Shown: positions 41,447 through 52,400, numbered from the stretch's first letter. The stretch is DNA of 64,000 bases from Pseudomonas purpurea (GCF_039908635.1 NZ_CP150918.1:2170001-2234000), one strand, 5' to 3'. Notes: generated from the sequence alone by a model not told the origin. A program made the numbers and translations.

Positions 41447-42961
41447 ATGAAAACGTCACTCCAGCGGCCCGAGGACGAAAACCTCGGTGTCGGCGCGAAT
41501 ATGGCTTACGGCCTGCAACACGTTCTGACCATGTACGGCGGTATCGTTGCGGTGCCGTTGATTATCGGCCAGGCAGCCGGGCTTTCCCCGGCGGACATTG
41601 GTCTGTTGATTGCGGCGTCACTGTTTGCGGGGGGCTTGGCGACATTACTGCAAACCCTCGGGTTACCGTTTTTCGGTTGTCAACTGCCACTGGTGCAGGG
41701 TGTGTCGTTCTCAGGCGTGGCGACCATGGTGGCGATTGTCAGCAGCGGCGGCGAGGGTGGCTTTCAGTCGATTCTGGGGGCGGTGATCGCCGCCTCATTG
41801 ATCGGGCTGCTGATCACCCCGGTGTTCTCCCGGATCACCAAGTTCTTTCCGCCGCTGGTCACTGGCATCGTCATTACCACCATCGGCCTGACGCTGATGC
41901 CGGTGGCCGCACGCTGGGCGATGGGTGGCAATAGCCACGCCGAAAGCTTCGGCAGCATGGCGAACATCGGGCTGGCGGCGCTGACCCTGGTGCTGGTGTT
42001 GTTGCTGAGCAAAATCGGCAGTGCGACGATCTCGCGACTGTCGATTCTGTTGGCCATGGTCATCGGTACGGTGATAGCGGTGTTCCTCGGCATGGCGGAC
42101 TTCTCGACGGTGACCCAGGGGCCGATGTTCGGTTTCCCGGCGCCATTCCATTTCGGCATGCCGACCTTTCATTTCGCCGCCATCCTGTCGATGTGCATCG
42201 TGGTGATGGTGACGTTGGTGGAAACCTCGGCGGACATCCTGGCGGTCGGTGAAATCATCGGCACCAAGGTCGATTCCAAGCGTCTGGGCAACGGTTTGCG
42301 GGCTGACATGCTGTCGAGCATGATCGCGCCGATCTTCGGTTCGTTCACCCAAAGCGCCTTTGCCCAGAACGTCGGGCTGGTGGCGGTCACCGGGATCAAG
42401 AGCCGTTACGTGGTGGCCACGGGCGGACTGTTCCTGGTGGTGCTCGGCCTGTTACCAGTGATGGGGCGGGTGATCGCGGCGGTCCCGACGTCCGTGCTGG
42501 GCGGTGCCGGTATCGTGCTGTTCGGCACCGTGGCAGCCAGCGGCATTCGGACGCTGTCCAAGGTCGATTACCGCAACAACGTCAACCTGATCATCGTCGC
42601 CACGTCCATCGGGTTCGGCATGATTCCCATCGCGGCACCGAATTTCTACGATCACTTCCCGAGCTGGTTTGCGACGATCTTCCATTCCGGCATCAGTTCG
42701 TCGGCCATCATGGCCATCGTCCTGAACCTGACGTTCAACCACTTCACAACCGGCAACTCGGACCAGCAATCGGTGTTTGCGGCCGGGACCGAGCGCACGC
42801 TGCGCTTCCAGGACCTGGCGGCGCTGCGTGAAGGGGATTACTTCAGCGGCGGCAAGTTGCACGACTGCGACGGCAATGAGATCCCGCTGGTCAGCGACGC
42901 GTCGGTGGCAGCCCAGCGGGCGCCAAGTACGGCGGCCAACCCCGAAGCCACGGGGGCCTGA
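41447..42961 (+). CDS. NCS2 family purine/xanthine permease
   Basis: 504 residues, 14 helices, uptake of nucleobases by H+ symport. The N terminus has AYGLQHVLTMYGGIVAVPLIIG with the Q-H of helix 1. The substrate-binding region is VETSADILAVGEIIG (helix 8) and FTQSAFAQNVGLVAVTGIKSRYV (helix 10, QNxG-like motif). The charge pattern points to xanthine/uric acid rather than uracil members. The cytosolic tail (SVFAAGTERTLRFQDLAALREGDYF) is longer than usual. A palindromic TGTATACA upstream suggests control by a purine-responsive regulator. Confidence 0.9.
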   Translation: MKTSLQRPEDENLGVGANMAYGLQHVLTMYGGIVAVPLIIGQAAGLSPADIGLLIAASLFAGGLATLLQTLGLPFFGCQLPLVQGVSFSGVATMVAIVSSGGEGGFQSILGAVIAASLIGLLITPVFSRITKFFPPLVTGIVITTIGLTLMPVAARWAMGGNSHAESFGSMANIGLAALTLVLVLLLSKIGSATISRLSILLAMVIGTVIAVFLGMADFSTVTQGPMFGFPAPFHFGMPTFHFAAILSMCIVVMVTLVETSADILAVGEIIGTKVDSKRLGNGLRADMLSSMIAPIFGSFTQSAFAQNVGLVAVTGIKSRYVVATGGLFLVVLGLLPVMGRVIAAVPTSVLGGAGIVLFGTVAASGIRTLSKVDYRNNVNLIIVATSIGFGMIPIAAPNFYDHFPSWFATIFHSGISSSAIMAIVLNLTFNHFTTGNSDQQSVFAAGTERTLRFQDLAALREGDYFSGGKLHDCDGNEIPLVSDASVAAQRAPSTAANPEATGA

Positions 42962-43428
42962 CCCGCATCCTTGAGGTTTTTGCTTCGTGCAGGTGCACAG
43001 ATCCCGTGATTGGTGGCCCTTGAGATGTAAATTCGGCCAGCCGTCGCGGGGTCTGCACCGCGGTGGCCAGCGTGAACTCATCGGACACGCTACGCAGTCG
43101 GTCTGCCTTGATCGGAAGTGGGGGGTGTTGGCTTTGGTGACCTGCGAACGCTTGTTCTTGAAGGCTCGCCATTCGCTGTGCAATGCGTTGCCGACCGAGC
43201 TATGCCTCAGCCCCTTCATTCCAGTGGAAATCGCGGCCTCGATAAACCGTCGTTCTTGCGCTCGGTTTTGTCCCGCGCGGGCACATGCGGCTCGATGTCT
43301 CTTTTCTCCTCCGTCGGGCCACTGTAGGGGGAATGCTCGTTGCCTGAGGTGATATCGCCAATTGCTACGCACAGTCGCTCGGCATGATCTAGTCTCCACG
43401 AAGGATGGCTTTTCGATCAGGAATTTCA
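42962..43428. other. Intergenic region with a transposase fragment
   Basis: 467 bp between the permease gene and the type I secretion genes. It holds no intact gene. A minus-strand stretch (43216-43326) looks like the remains of a transposase; the rest shows mixed frames without a start or ribosome-binding site. The type I secretion promoter should lie at ~43340-43420. Confidence 0.5.
43216..43326 (-). pseudogene. Transposase fragment (IS1182-like)
   Basis: The reverse frame reads YSGPTEEKRDIEPHVPARDK then TERKNDGLSRPRFPLE and a stop. The YS...IEPHVPA pattern followed by basic residues and an F-P end resembles the region after the second catalytic Asp of IS1182-type transposases. It is a scrap of ~36 codons with no terminal repeats seen. 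Confidence 0.4.
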
Positions 43429-45211
43429 ATGCGAAGCACACCTGAAAACAGTCTGCAAAATGCGTTGAAAGCCTGTAGAAACAGCTTTGTTTCTGTTGGC
43501 TTTTTTAGCTTGTTCATCAACGCATTAATGCTCGTTCCTACCTTCTATATGCTTCAGGTGTATGGGCGAGTGATAACCAGCGGAAGCTTGACGACCCTGG
43601 CAATGCTGACGCTCATCATGACCGGGCTGGTGGTCACGCTCGGCTCCTTGGAATGGATTCGGTCGCGCATCATGGTCCGGGTCAGTACCCGGCTGGATGT
43701 GTTGCTGAGTCGCCAGGTCTATAAGGCCAGTTTCAGACGGGCTCTGGAAAGTGGCGGCATGGACGCCTCGGCCCAGCCGCTCAACGACTTGACGGGCTTG
43801 AGACAGTTTCTCTCCGGTAATGGATTGTTCGCCTTTTTTGATGCGCCCTGGTTGCCTATCTATATTGCTGTAATGTTCCTGTTTCACCCCTGGTTTGGCT
43901 GGGTAGCGACGGGCAGTGCGCTGTTGTTGCTATTGCTCGCGTTTATCAATGAGAGGCTGACGGGGCCGGCACTCGCCCAGGCTAACAAGGAACATATTGG
44001 CGCGACGCTCTACACCACGAAAAATCTGCGCAACGCTGAAGTCATCGAGTCCATGGGCATGCTTGAAACCCTTATGGACCGTTGGGGGCGTCGGCAAAGA
44101 AACGTCCTGTTGCTGCAGTCCTGGGCGAGCGATAGAGGTGCCATCGTCAGTACGCTTTCCAGGTCCTTCCGGATCCTGGTGCAATCACTGGTCCTGGGTC
44201 TGGGGGCGTACCTGGCCGTGGATCATCAGGTGGGGGCAGGCATGGTGTTTGCCGGGTCCGTGCTGCTGGGGCGCGCACTGGCCCCCATAGATTTGATCAT
44301 CGGCAGCTGGAAGGGCTTTATTGCGGCCCGCTCGCAGTACAGCCGTCTCAAGGACATCCTCGACAAACAACAGGCCCAGCCCGAGCGTATGTCATTGCCT
44401 GCGCCTCAGGGGCATGTGCAGGTAGAGAACTTAATCGTCGCGGCACCGGGCTCGAAAACTCCGATCATCAGAAACATAAGTTTCAGCGTGCCTGCCGGTT
44501 GCGTTGTCGGAATCATCGGCCCAAGTGCTGCGGGCAAGTCCACCCTGGCCAGAGCGCTGATGGGGATATGGGTGCCGCTGCATGGCGTGGTCCGGCTCGA
44601 TGGCGCGGACATCAGTGCGTGGGACAAGCATGAGCTTGGGCCGTATATAGGTTACTTGCCCCAGGACATTGAATTGTTCGAAGGCAGCATCAGCGAGAAC
44701 ATTGCCCGCTTCGCCGAAGTCGATTCCGAGAAGGTCGTCCAGGCTGCCAGGTCTGCTGGCGTTCACGAAATGATTTTGCTGTTGCCCGATGGCTACGACA
44801 CTGTCATTGGCAGCGAAGGCGTCATGCTTTCGGGAGGGCAGCGCCAACGCATAGGCCCTGGCCCGTGCCCTGTATGGCAACCCGCGGCTGATTATCCTCG
44901 ATGAGCCCAATTCCAATCTCGACGATGTCGGTGATCGTGCCCTGGCGGCGGCCATCCAGCAGCTCAAGCTGACCGGTGCAACCCTTTTTGTGATCACCCA
45001 CCGAACCAACATCGTGTCCCAACTTGACCGGCTGATGGTGATGAGCGGTGGTGCTATCAGTCTCTATGGGCCGCGCAAGAACGTGCTGGACGAACTCAAT
45101 GCGCAGCAGCAGGCGCAAAAGCACGCCGCGCAAGCAGGCGCAAGTACTGCTTCGGTCGCTACCGGCAAGGACGATGTCGATGAACCGTACGACTCCCAGT
45201 CATCAAATTGA
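43429..45211 (+). pseudogene. Type I secretion ABC exporter (PrtD/AprD-like), frameshifted
   Basis: Inner-membrane exporter ATPase. The membrane domain has FINALMLVPTFYMLQVYGRVI, DAPWLPIYI and the PrtD-type RRQRNVLLLQSWAS. The ATPase part has Walker A IGPSAAGKSTLARAL and signature LSGGQRQRIG; Walker B LIILDEPNSNLDD and VITHRTNIV lie after the break. One extra C in ATAGGCCCTGGCC near 44856-44858 (IGLARAL needs ATAGGCCTGGCC) shifts the frame. All else is conserved, so it may be a sequence error. AGGAA precedes ATG 43429; an ATG at 43405 is less likely. The 3' end overlaps the adaptor gene. Confidence 0.88.
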
Positions 45212-46505
45212 TAGCTTCGCCGACCTGGCGGTATCTGATCGAAAAGTACGTCGCCTGGGTTTTGGCATTGTATTGGTGACCTTCGGCCTGTTTGGCACCT
45301 GGGCGGCGATCGCACCACTCGATGGCGCTGCTTACGCGCCTGGCGTGGTCACCGTGCAGGCTTACCGAAAAACGGTACAACACCTCGAAGGTGGCATCGT
45401 CAAAGAGGTATTGGTCCATGACGGTGACATCGTCAAGCGTGATGACCCGCTGATTATTCTCGATGATGCCCAGTTGCGATTCGAGTACGAGATGACCCGA
45501 AGCCAGCTCGTTGCAGCCAGAGCCATGGAGGCAAGGCTCAAAGCTGAGCGGGACAATCTGTCGGTGATCGGCTTTGGCATCATGCCCGATCCCGACAGCC
45601 TGCGAGGTGCCGAAGCGCGCCAGGGCGAAACCCAGGTATTCAACGCGCGACGGGGATCACGGCTGGGCCAGATAGCGGTGTTGCAAGAGCGCATTGGTCA
45701 GTTGAATCAACAGATCAAGGGGATGGAGGCGATGATCGGTGCCAAGGGCCATCTGGATAAATCCTACAGCGGTGAAATAGTTGAATTGACCGACCTGTTG
45801 TCTCAAGGGTTCGTTGACAAACAACGTCTGCTTGAGCAACAGCGCAAGCTCGAAATGCTCAGGACCGAAGTGGTCGACCACCGTTCCACCATTACCAGGA
45901 CTCGCCTGCAGATCAACGAAACACAGCTGCAAATTCTACAAATCGATAAAGATTTCAATGCCGACGTCGCCAAGCAATTGGCCGAGGTTCAGACCAGGAT
46001 CTACGACCTGCAAGAGAAAACTTCCGCCTTGGAGGACCGGCTCAGCCATATCATCATCCGCGCACCCGAGGCCGGTATGGTAATTGGCATGACCGTGCAT
46101 ACGGTCGGGGGCATCGTGCGCTCGGCGACACCGCTGCTGGACATTGTCCCCTCGGTTTCAGAACTGGTCATAGAGGCCCAGGTGGCGCCGGTCGATATCG
46201 ATCGCATCGCCATCGGCAAGCGTGCCGATATCCGTTTCGGCGCATTCAATAGTTCGACCACACCGGTGATCGAAGGCGTGGTCAGCAGTGTCTCGGCGGA
46301 CCGGCTGATCAACGAAAAGTCAGGTACACCCTATTACCTGGCCCGGGTCCGGGTCACCGAAGCCGGTGCGCACACCTTGGGTGAGCGCAAATTACTGCCG
46401 GGGATGCCCGCGGATGTGTTGATCATCACGGGGCAACGCACGCTGTTGCACTACCTGATGCAGCCGGCCCGCAATGCCTTCTCTCAATCGATGATCGAGG
46501 AATGA
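45180..46505 (+). CDS. Type I secretion periplasmic adaptor (HlyD/PrtE-like)
   Basis: 441 residues. One N-terminal membrane helix (~25-45, GFGIVLVTFGLFGTWAAIAPL), the lipoyl half-motif VQHLEGGIVKEVLVHDGDIVKRDDPL, a long coiled coil (residues ~110-270), and then RLSHIIIRAPEAGMVIGMTVHTVGGIV with the C-terminal beta domain. It bridges the ABC exporter and the TolC-type channel. The start overlaps the exporter gene; ATG 45174 is also possible. Confidence 0.93.
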   Translation: MNRTTPSHQIDSFADLAVSDRKVRRLGFGIVLVTFGLFGTWAAIAPLDGAAYAPGVVTVQAYRKTVQHLEGGIVKEVLVHDGDIVKRDDPLIILDDAQLRFEYEMTRSQLVAARAMEARLKAERDNLSVIGFGIMPDPDSLRGAEARQGETQVFNARRGSRLGQIAVLQERIGQLNQQIKGMEAMIGAKGHLDKSYSGEIVELTDLLSQGFVDKQRLLEQQRKLEMLRTEVVDHRSTITRTRLQINETQLQILQIDKDFNADVAKQLAEVQTRIYDLQEKTSALEDRLSHIIIRAPEAGMVIGMTVHTVGGIVRSATPLLDIVPSVSELVIEAQVAPVDIDRIAIGKRADIRFGAFNSSTTPVIEGVVSSVSADRLINEKSGTPYYLARVRVTEAGAHTLGERKLLPGMPADVLIITGQRTLLHYLMQPARNAFSQSMIEE

Positions 46506-47893
46506 CCGTGCGAGTGCTTGCAGTTCTGCCAGGCGGTCTGCTCATGCTTGTACTGGGCACCGATATTGCGTTGGCGCAAGCCGCTGCGCCCGCGCCGACC
46601 GGGGTCAGTGCCTCGGCGTTTTCCACCGATCTGATGCAGCTGTACCGTGAGGCCCGGCTGGAGGACCCGCGAGTATTGGCCTCGTATGCGCGAGCGCAGG
46701 CGGGCAAGGAGTACCAGAGGGAAGCGATGGGAGCGCTGTTACCGCAAGTCTCGCTCAATGCAGGGGCTAATCGGATTCACCAGGAAAACGAACTGGTGCA
46801 GCGCAGTTTTGATAGCGAAAACTACAGCCTAGTGTTGCGTCAGTACCTCTACAACAAGGCCGCGTGGGAGAACTACCAGAAACTCAAGAGCTTGGCCAAA
46901 CAATCCGACTCCGAAGCGCTGGAAGCTCGGGCCGAAGCCACGGTGGAGCTGGCCCAGCGTTACTTCACTGCGTTGGCGGCCGAGGACGAACTGGAGCTGA
47001 CCCGGGCCGAGCTTCGGACCACGCAAAAGAGTCTGGATAGAGTCAATGCATTGTACGAAAAGCAGTTGGCATTGATTACCGATCAGCTCGACCTCAAAGC
47101 GAGAGTCGATGGGCTGACAGCGCAGGAACTGGATGCCCGGAACCAGGTCAGTGTCAGTCGTGAGGCGCTGGCGGAGATCGTCGGCCGTCCCGTCAAGGAG
47201 AAGCTCAGCCGCGTTCGCGACGATGTTCAATTACGGATCTCAGCGCAGAGTCTTGAAGCGTGGGTTCGCGAGGGTGTAGCGCAAAACCCGGCACTCAAGG
47301 CCAACGAAAGTGGTGTCGAAGCGGCAGGCGCTGCGTTGCGAGGCGGGAAGGGCGGGCACTATCCGACCCTGAGCCTTACGCTGAGCGCGCAGCAGACCAA
47401 CGAGGGCTACAACAATTCCTTGGTGCCACGCACCGACAGTTATGTCGCCGGTATTGGCGTGCAAGTGCCGCTGTACAGCGGCGGCGCAACCTCGGCGCGG
47501 GTGCGGGGGCTCTACCAGGATCAGGTTTCGGCCGAGCAGCAACTGGAATCGGTGCGGCGCCGGGTGGTCAAGGAGATCACGAGCGCTTACCTGACCGCCA
47601 ATTCGAGCGGAGAAAAGATCAGTGCCAGCCGTCATGCCCTGGACTCGGCACAGCTGTCCAGAGTGGCGGTAGAGAAAGCGCTCAGTTACGGAATGGTCAA
47701 TGCTGTCGATGTACTGACCAGCGTACGCAACGAGTTCCGGGCTCGTCGTGATCTGCTCAAGACGCAATACGACTTCGTCACCAATGTATTGACGCTCAAT
47801 CGCTGGGCGGGAAAACCGCCTGCCGAGAGTGTCGAGAATGTCAATGCCTGGTTGAACCCCGGCAGCGTTAGCCAAAACCTCACATCTCCCTGA
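46502..47893 (+). CDS. TolC-family outer membrane channel (PrtF-like)
   Basis: 463 residues. Signal peptide (VLAVLPGGLLMLVLGTDIALA), then the two TolC repeats: DLMQLYREARLEDPRVLASYAR ... EAMGALLPQVSLNAGAN and the second half ALKANESGVEAAGAALRGGKGGHYPTLSL with GVQVPLYSGGATSARV. The end VDVLTSVRNEFRARRDLLKTQYDFV is characteristic. Its ATG overlaps the adaptor stop. It completes the export channel for the substrate, most likely the large repeat protein encoded at 49487-55516. Confidence 0.93.
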   Translation: MTVRVLAVLPGGLLMLVLGTDIALAQAAAPAPTGVSASAFSTDLMQLYREARLEDPRVLASYARAQAGKEYQREAMGALLPQVSLNAGANRIHQENELVQRSFDSENYSLVLRQYLYNKAAWENYQKLKSLAKQSDSEALEARAEATVELAQRYFTALAAEDELELTRAELRTTQKSLDRVNALYEKQLALITDQLDLKARVDGLTAQELDARNQVSVSREALAEIVGRPVKEKLSRVRDDVQLRISAQSLEAWVREGVAQNPALKANESGVEAAGAALRGGKGGHYPTLSLTLSAQQTNEGYNNSLVPRTDSYVAGIGVQVPLYSGGATSARVRGLYQDQVSAEQQLESVRRRVVKEITSAYLTANSSGEKISASRHALDSAQLSRVAVEKALSYGMVNAVDVLTSVRNEFRARRDLLKTQYDFVTNVLTLNRWAGKPPAESVENVNAWLNPGSVSQNLTSP

Positions 47894-48391
47894 TCCTGCA
47901 AGGTAAAACCAGCGGTGAGCCGCGTTTGCATGGCGGCAGCCCCGCGGCGAAAGTTAACCGCTGCACTCGCTCGCTTACTCATACGATTTCCATCCCGGCG
48001 CACATGTCCAGCGAGTCGGTGGTGAGCCAGACCGAGTCGACGCGAATCATCACAATAATCTCGAGAGCTGCGTGACCGACGCCTGCAATTTATGAAGGTT
48101 TGGTGGGCTCGTAAATGAAGGTTGGCGCCGGTAAGTTGACGAAATAATTTCTGCTGTACTTAACTGCACACCGCTCGTCGATTAATTGACGATTTTGATC
48201 GAAGTCAGACTGTGGTCGCAGATCGCCCGCCACGCCCCTAAGACCTTGATTTTCGAAGGCTGAGGGCGCCCCGCTGGAACATCAGCCAGGGCCACCTGCA
48301 TGAGGCTTGCGTCTATGCCTGGCGGACGAGCGGGCGGGCAGCGCGTCGGGCTGGCCTAGACTCAGTTGAGCGTTCGAGGGAGCCCATCATC
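47894..48391. other. Intergenic region after the type I secretion genes
   Basis: 498 bp. No gene could be supported. The AT-richer segment 48130-48220 may contain the promoter for the small exported protein and regulator genes. No clear terminator hairpin was found after the TolC-like gene. Confidence 0.4.
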
Positions 48392-48664
48392 ATGCGTAAG
48401 TCTTTGTTAATAATTCCTATTTGTGTTGTTTCGATGCCTTCGCTCGGCTTTTGGGGGCGACCCCAACCTCTGCCGGTGCAGTGGGCACAAGTGTCCCCGG
48501 GAACGACAGGAACCCTGGTTGCCAATACCCGAGCGGGCACTGTCAAAGCCTGCCGACGCTCGCATCTGTCCTTCAATCACGATGGCCAGGTGAGCGAGCG
48601 GCTGATTCAGGAAGGTCGGCGGGCGAAGGCCATCGTTCATTGTTCAAGGGAGGCAGGAGGGTAA
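48392..48664 (+). CDS. Small exported hypothetical protein
   Basis: 90 residues. MRKSLLIIPICVVSMPSLGFWG looks like a signal peptide. The mature part has WAQVSPGTTGTLVANTRAGTV and two Cys (VKACRRSH, IVHCSRE) that could form a disulfide. Not recognised. GAGGGAG lies upstream of the ATG. The stop overlaps the ATG of the LuxR-type regulator gene by one base, so the two are coupled; it might be a sensor or accessory for the secretion locus. Confidence 0.6.
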   Translation: MRKSLLIIPICVVSMPSLGFWGRPQPLPVQWAQVSPGTTGTLVANTRAGTVKACRRSHLSFNHDGQVSERLIQEGRRAKAIVHCSREAGG

Positions 48665-49365
48665 TGCCGGCCCGTAGAAAGCCGATACGCGTGATGCTGG
48701 TCGATTGTCGCCCCCTCGTTCTCATCGGCCTTCACGACTTGATCAATGCCCGCAAGCCTCAAATGGAAGTGAGCGGCCAGGCCACCACCTATACCAAGGC
48801 GCTGGATCTTGCCGATCAGTTGCGTCCCGATGTCATTTTTTTCAGTTTCTTTCCCGATGCGCTGAACCCGCTGGCGGTCGTCGCGGGGCTCGCGCGCAGC
48901 GCCGAAATGAAAGTGCTGGTGCTCAAGGGGCTGTACGAAGTCGTCCCTGTTGCCCAGGCGATAGAGGCGGGCGCCCGCGGCATCGTGCTGGCGGAAGACC
49001 CGGCGGAATCGATCATCCGAGCCATCATCAAGGTCTACTATCGCGACATCGGACTGGATAGAGCCTGGGCCGGTGGGCTTTCCGACTATGCCGCAACCGG
49101 GCATATTCCCTGGAAATGCAATTTGGAACAGGCGAAACAGGCGCGGCTAACGCTGCGCGAGAGGGAACTGATTCGCGCCATTGTGGGGAATCCGTCCGCT
49201 AAATATACGTGCATCGCCGGGCATCTGGGCATCAGCGAGCACACTGTGCACAACCACCTCAGCAACATCTATCAAAAGCTTAATCTCATCAACCGCATCG
49301 ACTTGCTGATGTACGCGATGAATCACGGGCTCACCCACAATGACGAGCCGCCCGAGTCCACTTAA
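48664..49365 (+). CDS. LuxR-type regulator with a degenerate receiver domain
   Basis: 233 residues. The N-terminal fold is a NarL-type receiver, but key residues are lost: the acidic pair is D14-C15 (VDCRP instead of VDDHP), the phosphoacceptor position is Ser61 in PDVIFFSFFPD, and the conserved Lys in AGARGxLLK is missing (ARGIVLAED). The C-terminal HTH is intact: LTLRERELIRAIVGNPSAKYTCIAGHLGISEHTVHNHLSNIYQKL. It therefore probably acts without phosphorylation, or through another signal. It is likely to control the type I secretion genes or the repeat protein gene. Confidence 0.88.
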   Translation: MPARRKPIRVMLVDCRPLVLIGLHDLINARKPQMEVSGQATTYTKALDLADQLRPDVIFFSFFPDALNPLAVVAGLARSAEMKVLVLKGLYEVVPVAQAIEAGARGIVLAEDPAESIIRAIIKVYYRDIGLDRAWAGGLSDYAATGHIPWKCNLEQAKQARLTLRERELIRAIVGNPSAKYTCIAGHLGISEHTVHNHLSNIYQKLNLINRIDLLMYAMNHGLTHNDEPPEST

Positions 49366-49435
49366 GTGGGGTTGGATTGAAATTCATCTCAAAACACGAC
49401 GGTCTGACATCCCTTTTAAGCACTGCAAGAAGCAA

Positions 49436-49465
49436 TGCGAGGGTGGTTGCTATGCCACCCTCGCA
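49436..49465. terminator. Bidirectional terminator
   Basis: Perfect 11-bp stem TGCGAGGGTGG / CCACCCTCGCA with an 8-base loop, between the convergent LuxR-type and repeat-protein genes. Confidence 0.85.
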
Positions 49466-49486
49466 TGCTTTCACGCGCGCGATGTA

Positions 49487-52400
49487 TCAGGCGCCGCCGA
49501 ATACAACGTCGCTGGCCAGAAGATCAACCCCGACCAAGGTGATGGTCGTTGTTTGTCCGCCAGCCTCGGCAACCGTCACGATGCTGTTTGCGCCGGTGTT
49601 GTCGATCGATTGGACCGACGCGTTGTGGTCGCCGTTGAGCACCAGGGTGTCTCGCTGGCCTGGGTTCACATCGAAGCCAATGATCTGGTACAGGTTCTCG
49701 GAGGCTGACAAATCGACGTTGAAGGCATCAGGCACGCCGGCCGTGCCAACCAGCGTGTAGTCGAAGAGTGCGTCGTTCGGGTCATTGGCGAACAGGTTGG
49801 CGTTGAACGTACTCGTTGACGAGTCCCCATCCTTGTCCGTCAGCGTCGCGTTGAACGACAGCTTGACATCGCTGGCCAGGTTTTCGCTCTCCTGAATGAA
49901 CTGAATCACCGGGATCTTGATCACGCCCAGGCCCATCGTGAGCTGAACCGCGTCAATGAGCTTCGAGTCCGCTCTCTCGATGAGGAAGGATGTCTGTCCT
50001 CCATTCTCCGAGGTCAGATCAGCGGCAAGAACCTTCGTCGGCGGACCCGAAGTAGTGCCGTCATCGTAGAAGATCGTGTAGTACAGCTCTTCCGTTGCCG
50101 GGTTGTACCCCTGCACCGAGTTGTCGATGAAAACTTTCATGCCCGTCAACAAGGTCTCGGGATTGATGACGAAACTCTCGTCACCGGCATTGATGCCTGC
50201 CGTTCCGTTTCCATCCAGGTTGTTGTTGGCAATGCCGATGCCGGACGTGCTGACGTTCATGTTCGCGGTGCCGATGAATGAAAACCCGCTGGCTTCTATC
50301 TGCGCTTCGGTGAGGTCGGGCGCTCCCGGCGTGATGGCGGAAAATATATCGGCTGAGGTAGTGGTCGCGTTCACACCAAAAAAGACAATCTCCTCGGATG
50401 CCGAAGGAATCGTCGGGTCATTCGTCGTCGGAATTAACAATGTGCGCACGGGATCCGGGCCACCGGCATCGAGCGAGCCGTCGGCACTGCTGCGCACGAT
50501 CGTCGAACTGAAGCCTTGCACCAGATCCAGTGCATAGCTGCCGTTGGCAAAGGCAGTCAGCGTGTAGTCGACGCTGGTATTCGCCGTTGCGGCGTTGTTG
50601 TCGAAATCGCCGGTCAATGTCCCTGCGAAATGGTACGCGCCACTGGCGTCCGGCGAGGACCCTTGCTCGATGAGCGTGCCGACCCCGGTCGTGGTCGTGT
50701 TGTCTGGCCTGACAAGGGTGAACTGGCCATTTACCAACGAGATATCCAGGCCGGTCGCACCCAGCCCATCGGCTCCGTTCGTATGATCCCAGAACCCGTA
50801 TTGGGGAAGGACGCTACCGGTTCCGACCAGGTTGCCGAACGCAAGTGATGGGCCGTCGTCGTGGAACACCAGGTTCTGCCCGATGTTGAGCGTCGCATGG
50901 GCGCTGTCGCCGTCCTTGTCGGTCTTGGTCGCCGTCAGCGTCACCAGGTTGTCTGAGGTCAGGCTCGTTGAGTCATCTGGATTGGTTGCGTCGGGATGTA
51001 TCAAGGCCCGGATCTGGTCGAGCGTGACGTCGCCATTGGCGGCTGCGCTGACCGTGAACACCAGCAGGTTGGTGGTGGCGGTGCGGCCTTCGACCACTGT
51101 GCCGTTGAGTGACAGGTTCACTGCCTCACCCGTGGCGGTATCCGTGAGCCCGGAGGCACCCGCGACCACGCCCAGTGCATAGGTCAGTGTGCCGGCGCCA
51201 TCGGCGCCAAACGCCGAACTGAAGTTGGCGGCAAAGTTCTGGGTGGCGTTGGTCGCCAGGACGGTTTCGTCCACGGTCAGCACCGGCTCGGTGCCGGTGG
51301 TGCTGATGCTCGGCCCGTCGTCCTTGAACGTCAGGTTCTGCCCGATGTTAAGGGTCGCCTGGGCACTGTCGCCGTCCTTGTCGGTCTTGGTTGCCGTCAG
51401 CGTTACCAGGTTGTCCGAAGTCAGGCTCTTCGCGTCATCGGGATTGGTGGTGTCGGGATGCACCACCGCCCGGATCTGGTCGAGCGTGACGTCGCCATTG
51501 GCGGCCGCGCTGACCGTGAACACCAGCAGGTTGGTGGTGGTGGTGCGGCCTTCGACCACTGTGCCGTTGAGTGACAGGTTCACCACCTCACCGGTGGCGG
51601 TGTCCGTGAGCCCGGAGGCACCCGCGACCACGCCCAGTGCATAGGTCAGTGTGCCGGCGCCATCGGCGCCAAACGCCGAACTGAAGTTGGCGGCAAAGTT
51701 CTGGGTGGCGTTGGTCGCCAGGACGGTCTCGTCCACGGTCAGCACCGGCTCGGTGCCGGTGGTGCTGATGCTCGGTCCGTCGTCCTTGAACGTCAGGTTC
51801 TGCCCGATGTTAAGGGTCGCCTGGGCACTGTCGCCGTCCTTGTCGGTCTTGGTTGCCGTCAGCGTTACCAGGTTGTCCGAAGTCAGGCTCTTCGCGTCAT
51901 CGGGATTGCTGGCATCGGGATGCACGATTGCCCGGATTTGATCGAGCGTGACGTCGCCATTGGCGGCCGCGCTGACCGTGAACACCAGCAGGTTGGTGGT
52001 GGCGGTGCGGCCTTCGACCACTGTGCCGTTGAGTGACAGGTTCACTGCCTCACCCGTGGCGGTATCCGTGAGCCCGGAGGCACCCGCGACCACGCCCAGT
52101 GCATAGGTCAGTGTGCCGGCGCCATCGGCGCCATACGCCGAACTGAAGTTGGCGGCAAAGTTCTGGGTGGCGTTGGTCGCCAGGACGGTTTCGTCCACGG
52201 TCAGCACCGGCTCGGTGCCGGTGGTGCTGATGCTCGGCCCGTCGTCCTTGAACGTCAGGTTCTGCCCGATGTTAAGGGTCGCCTGGGCACTGTCGCCGTC
52301 CTTGTCGGTCTTGGTTGCCGTCAGCGTTACCAGGTTGTCCGAAGTCAGGCTCTTCGCGTCATCGGGATTGGTGGTGTCGGGATGCACCACCGCCCGGATC

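Noticed and set aside
42987..43352. 121-codon plus-strand frame downstream of the NCS2 gene
   Set aside because: No ribosome-binding site, Arg/Cys/His-rich implausible product, and antisense to the transposase scrap.
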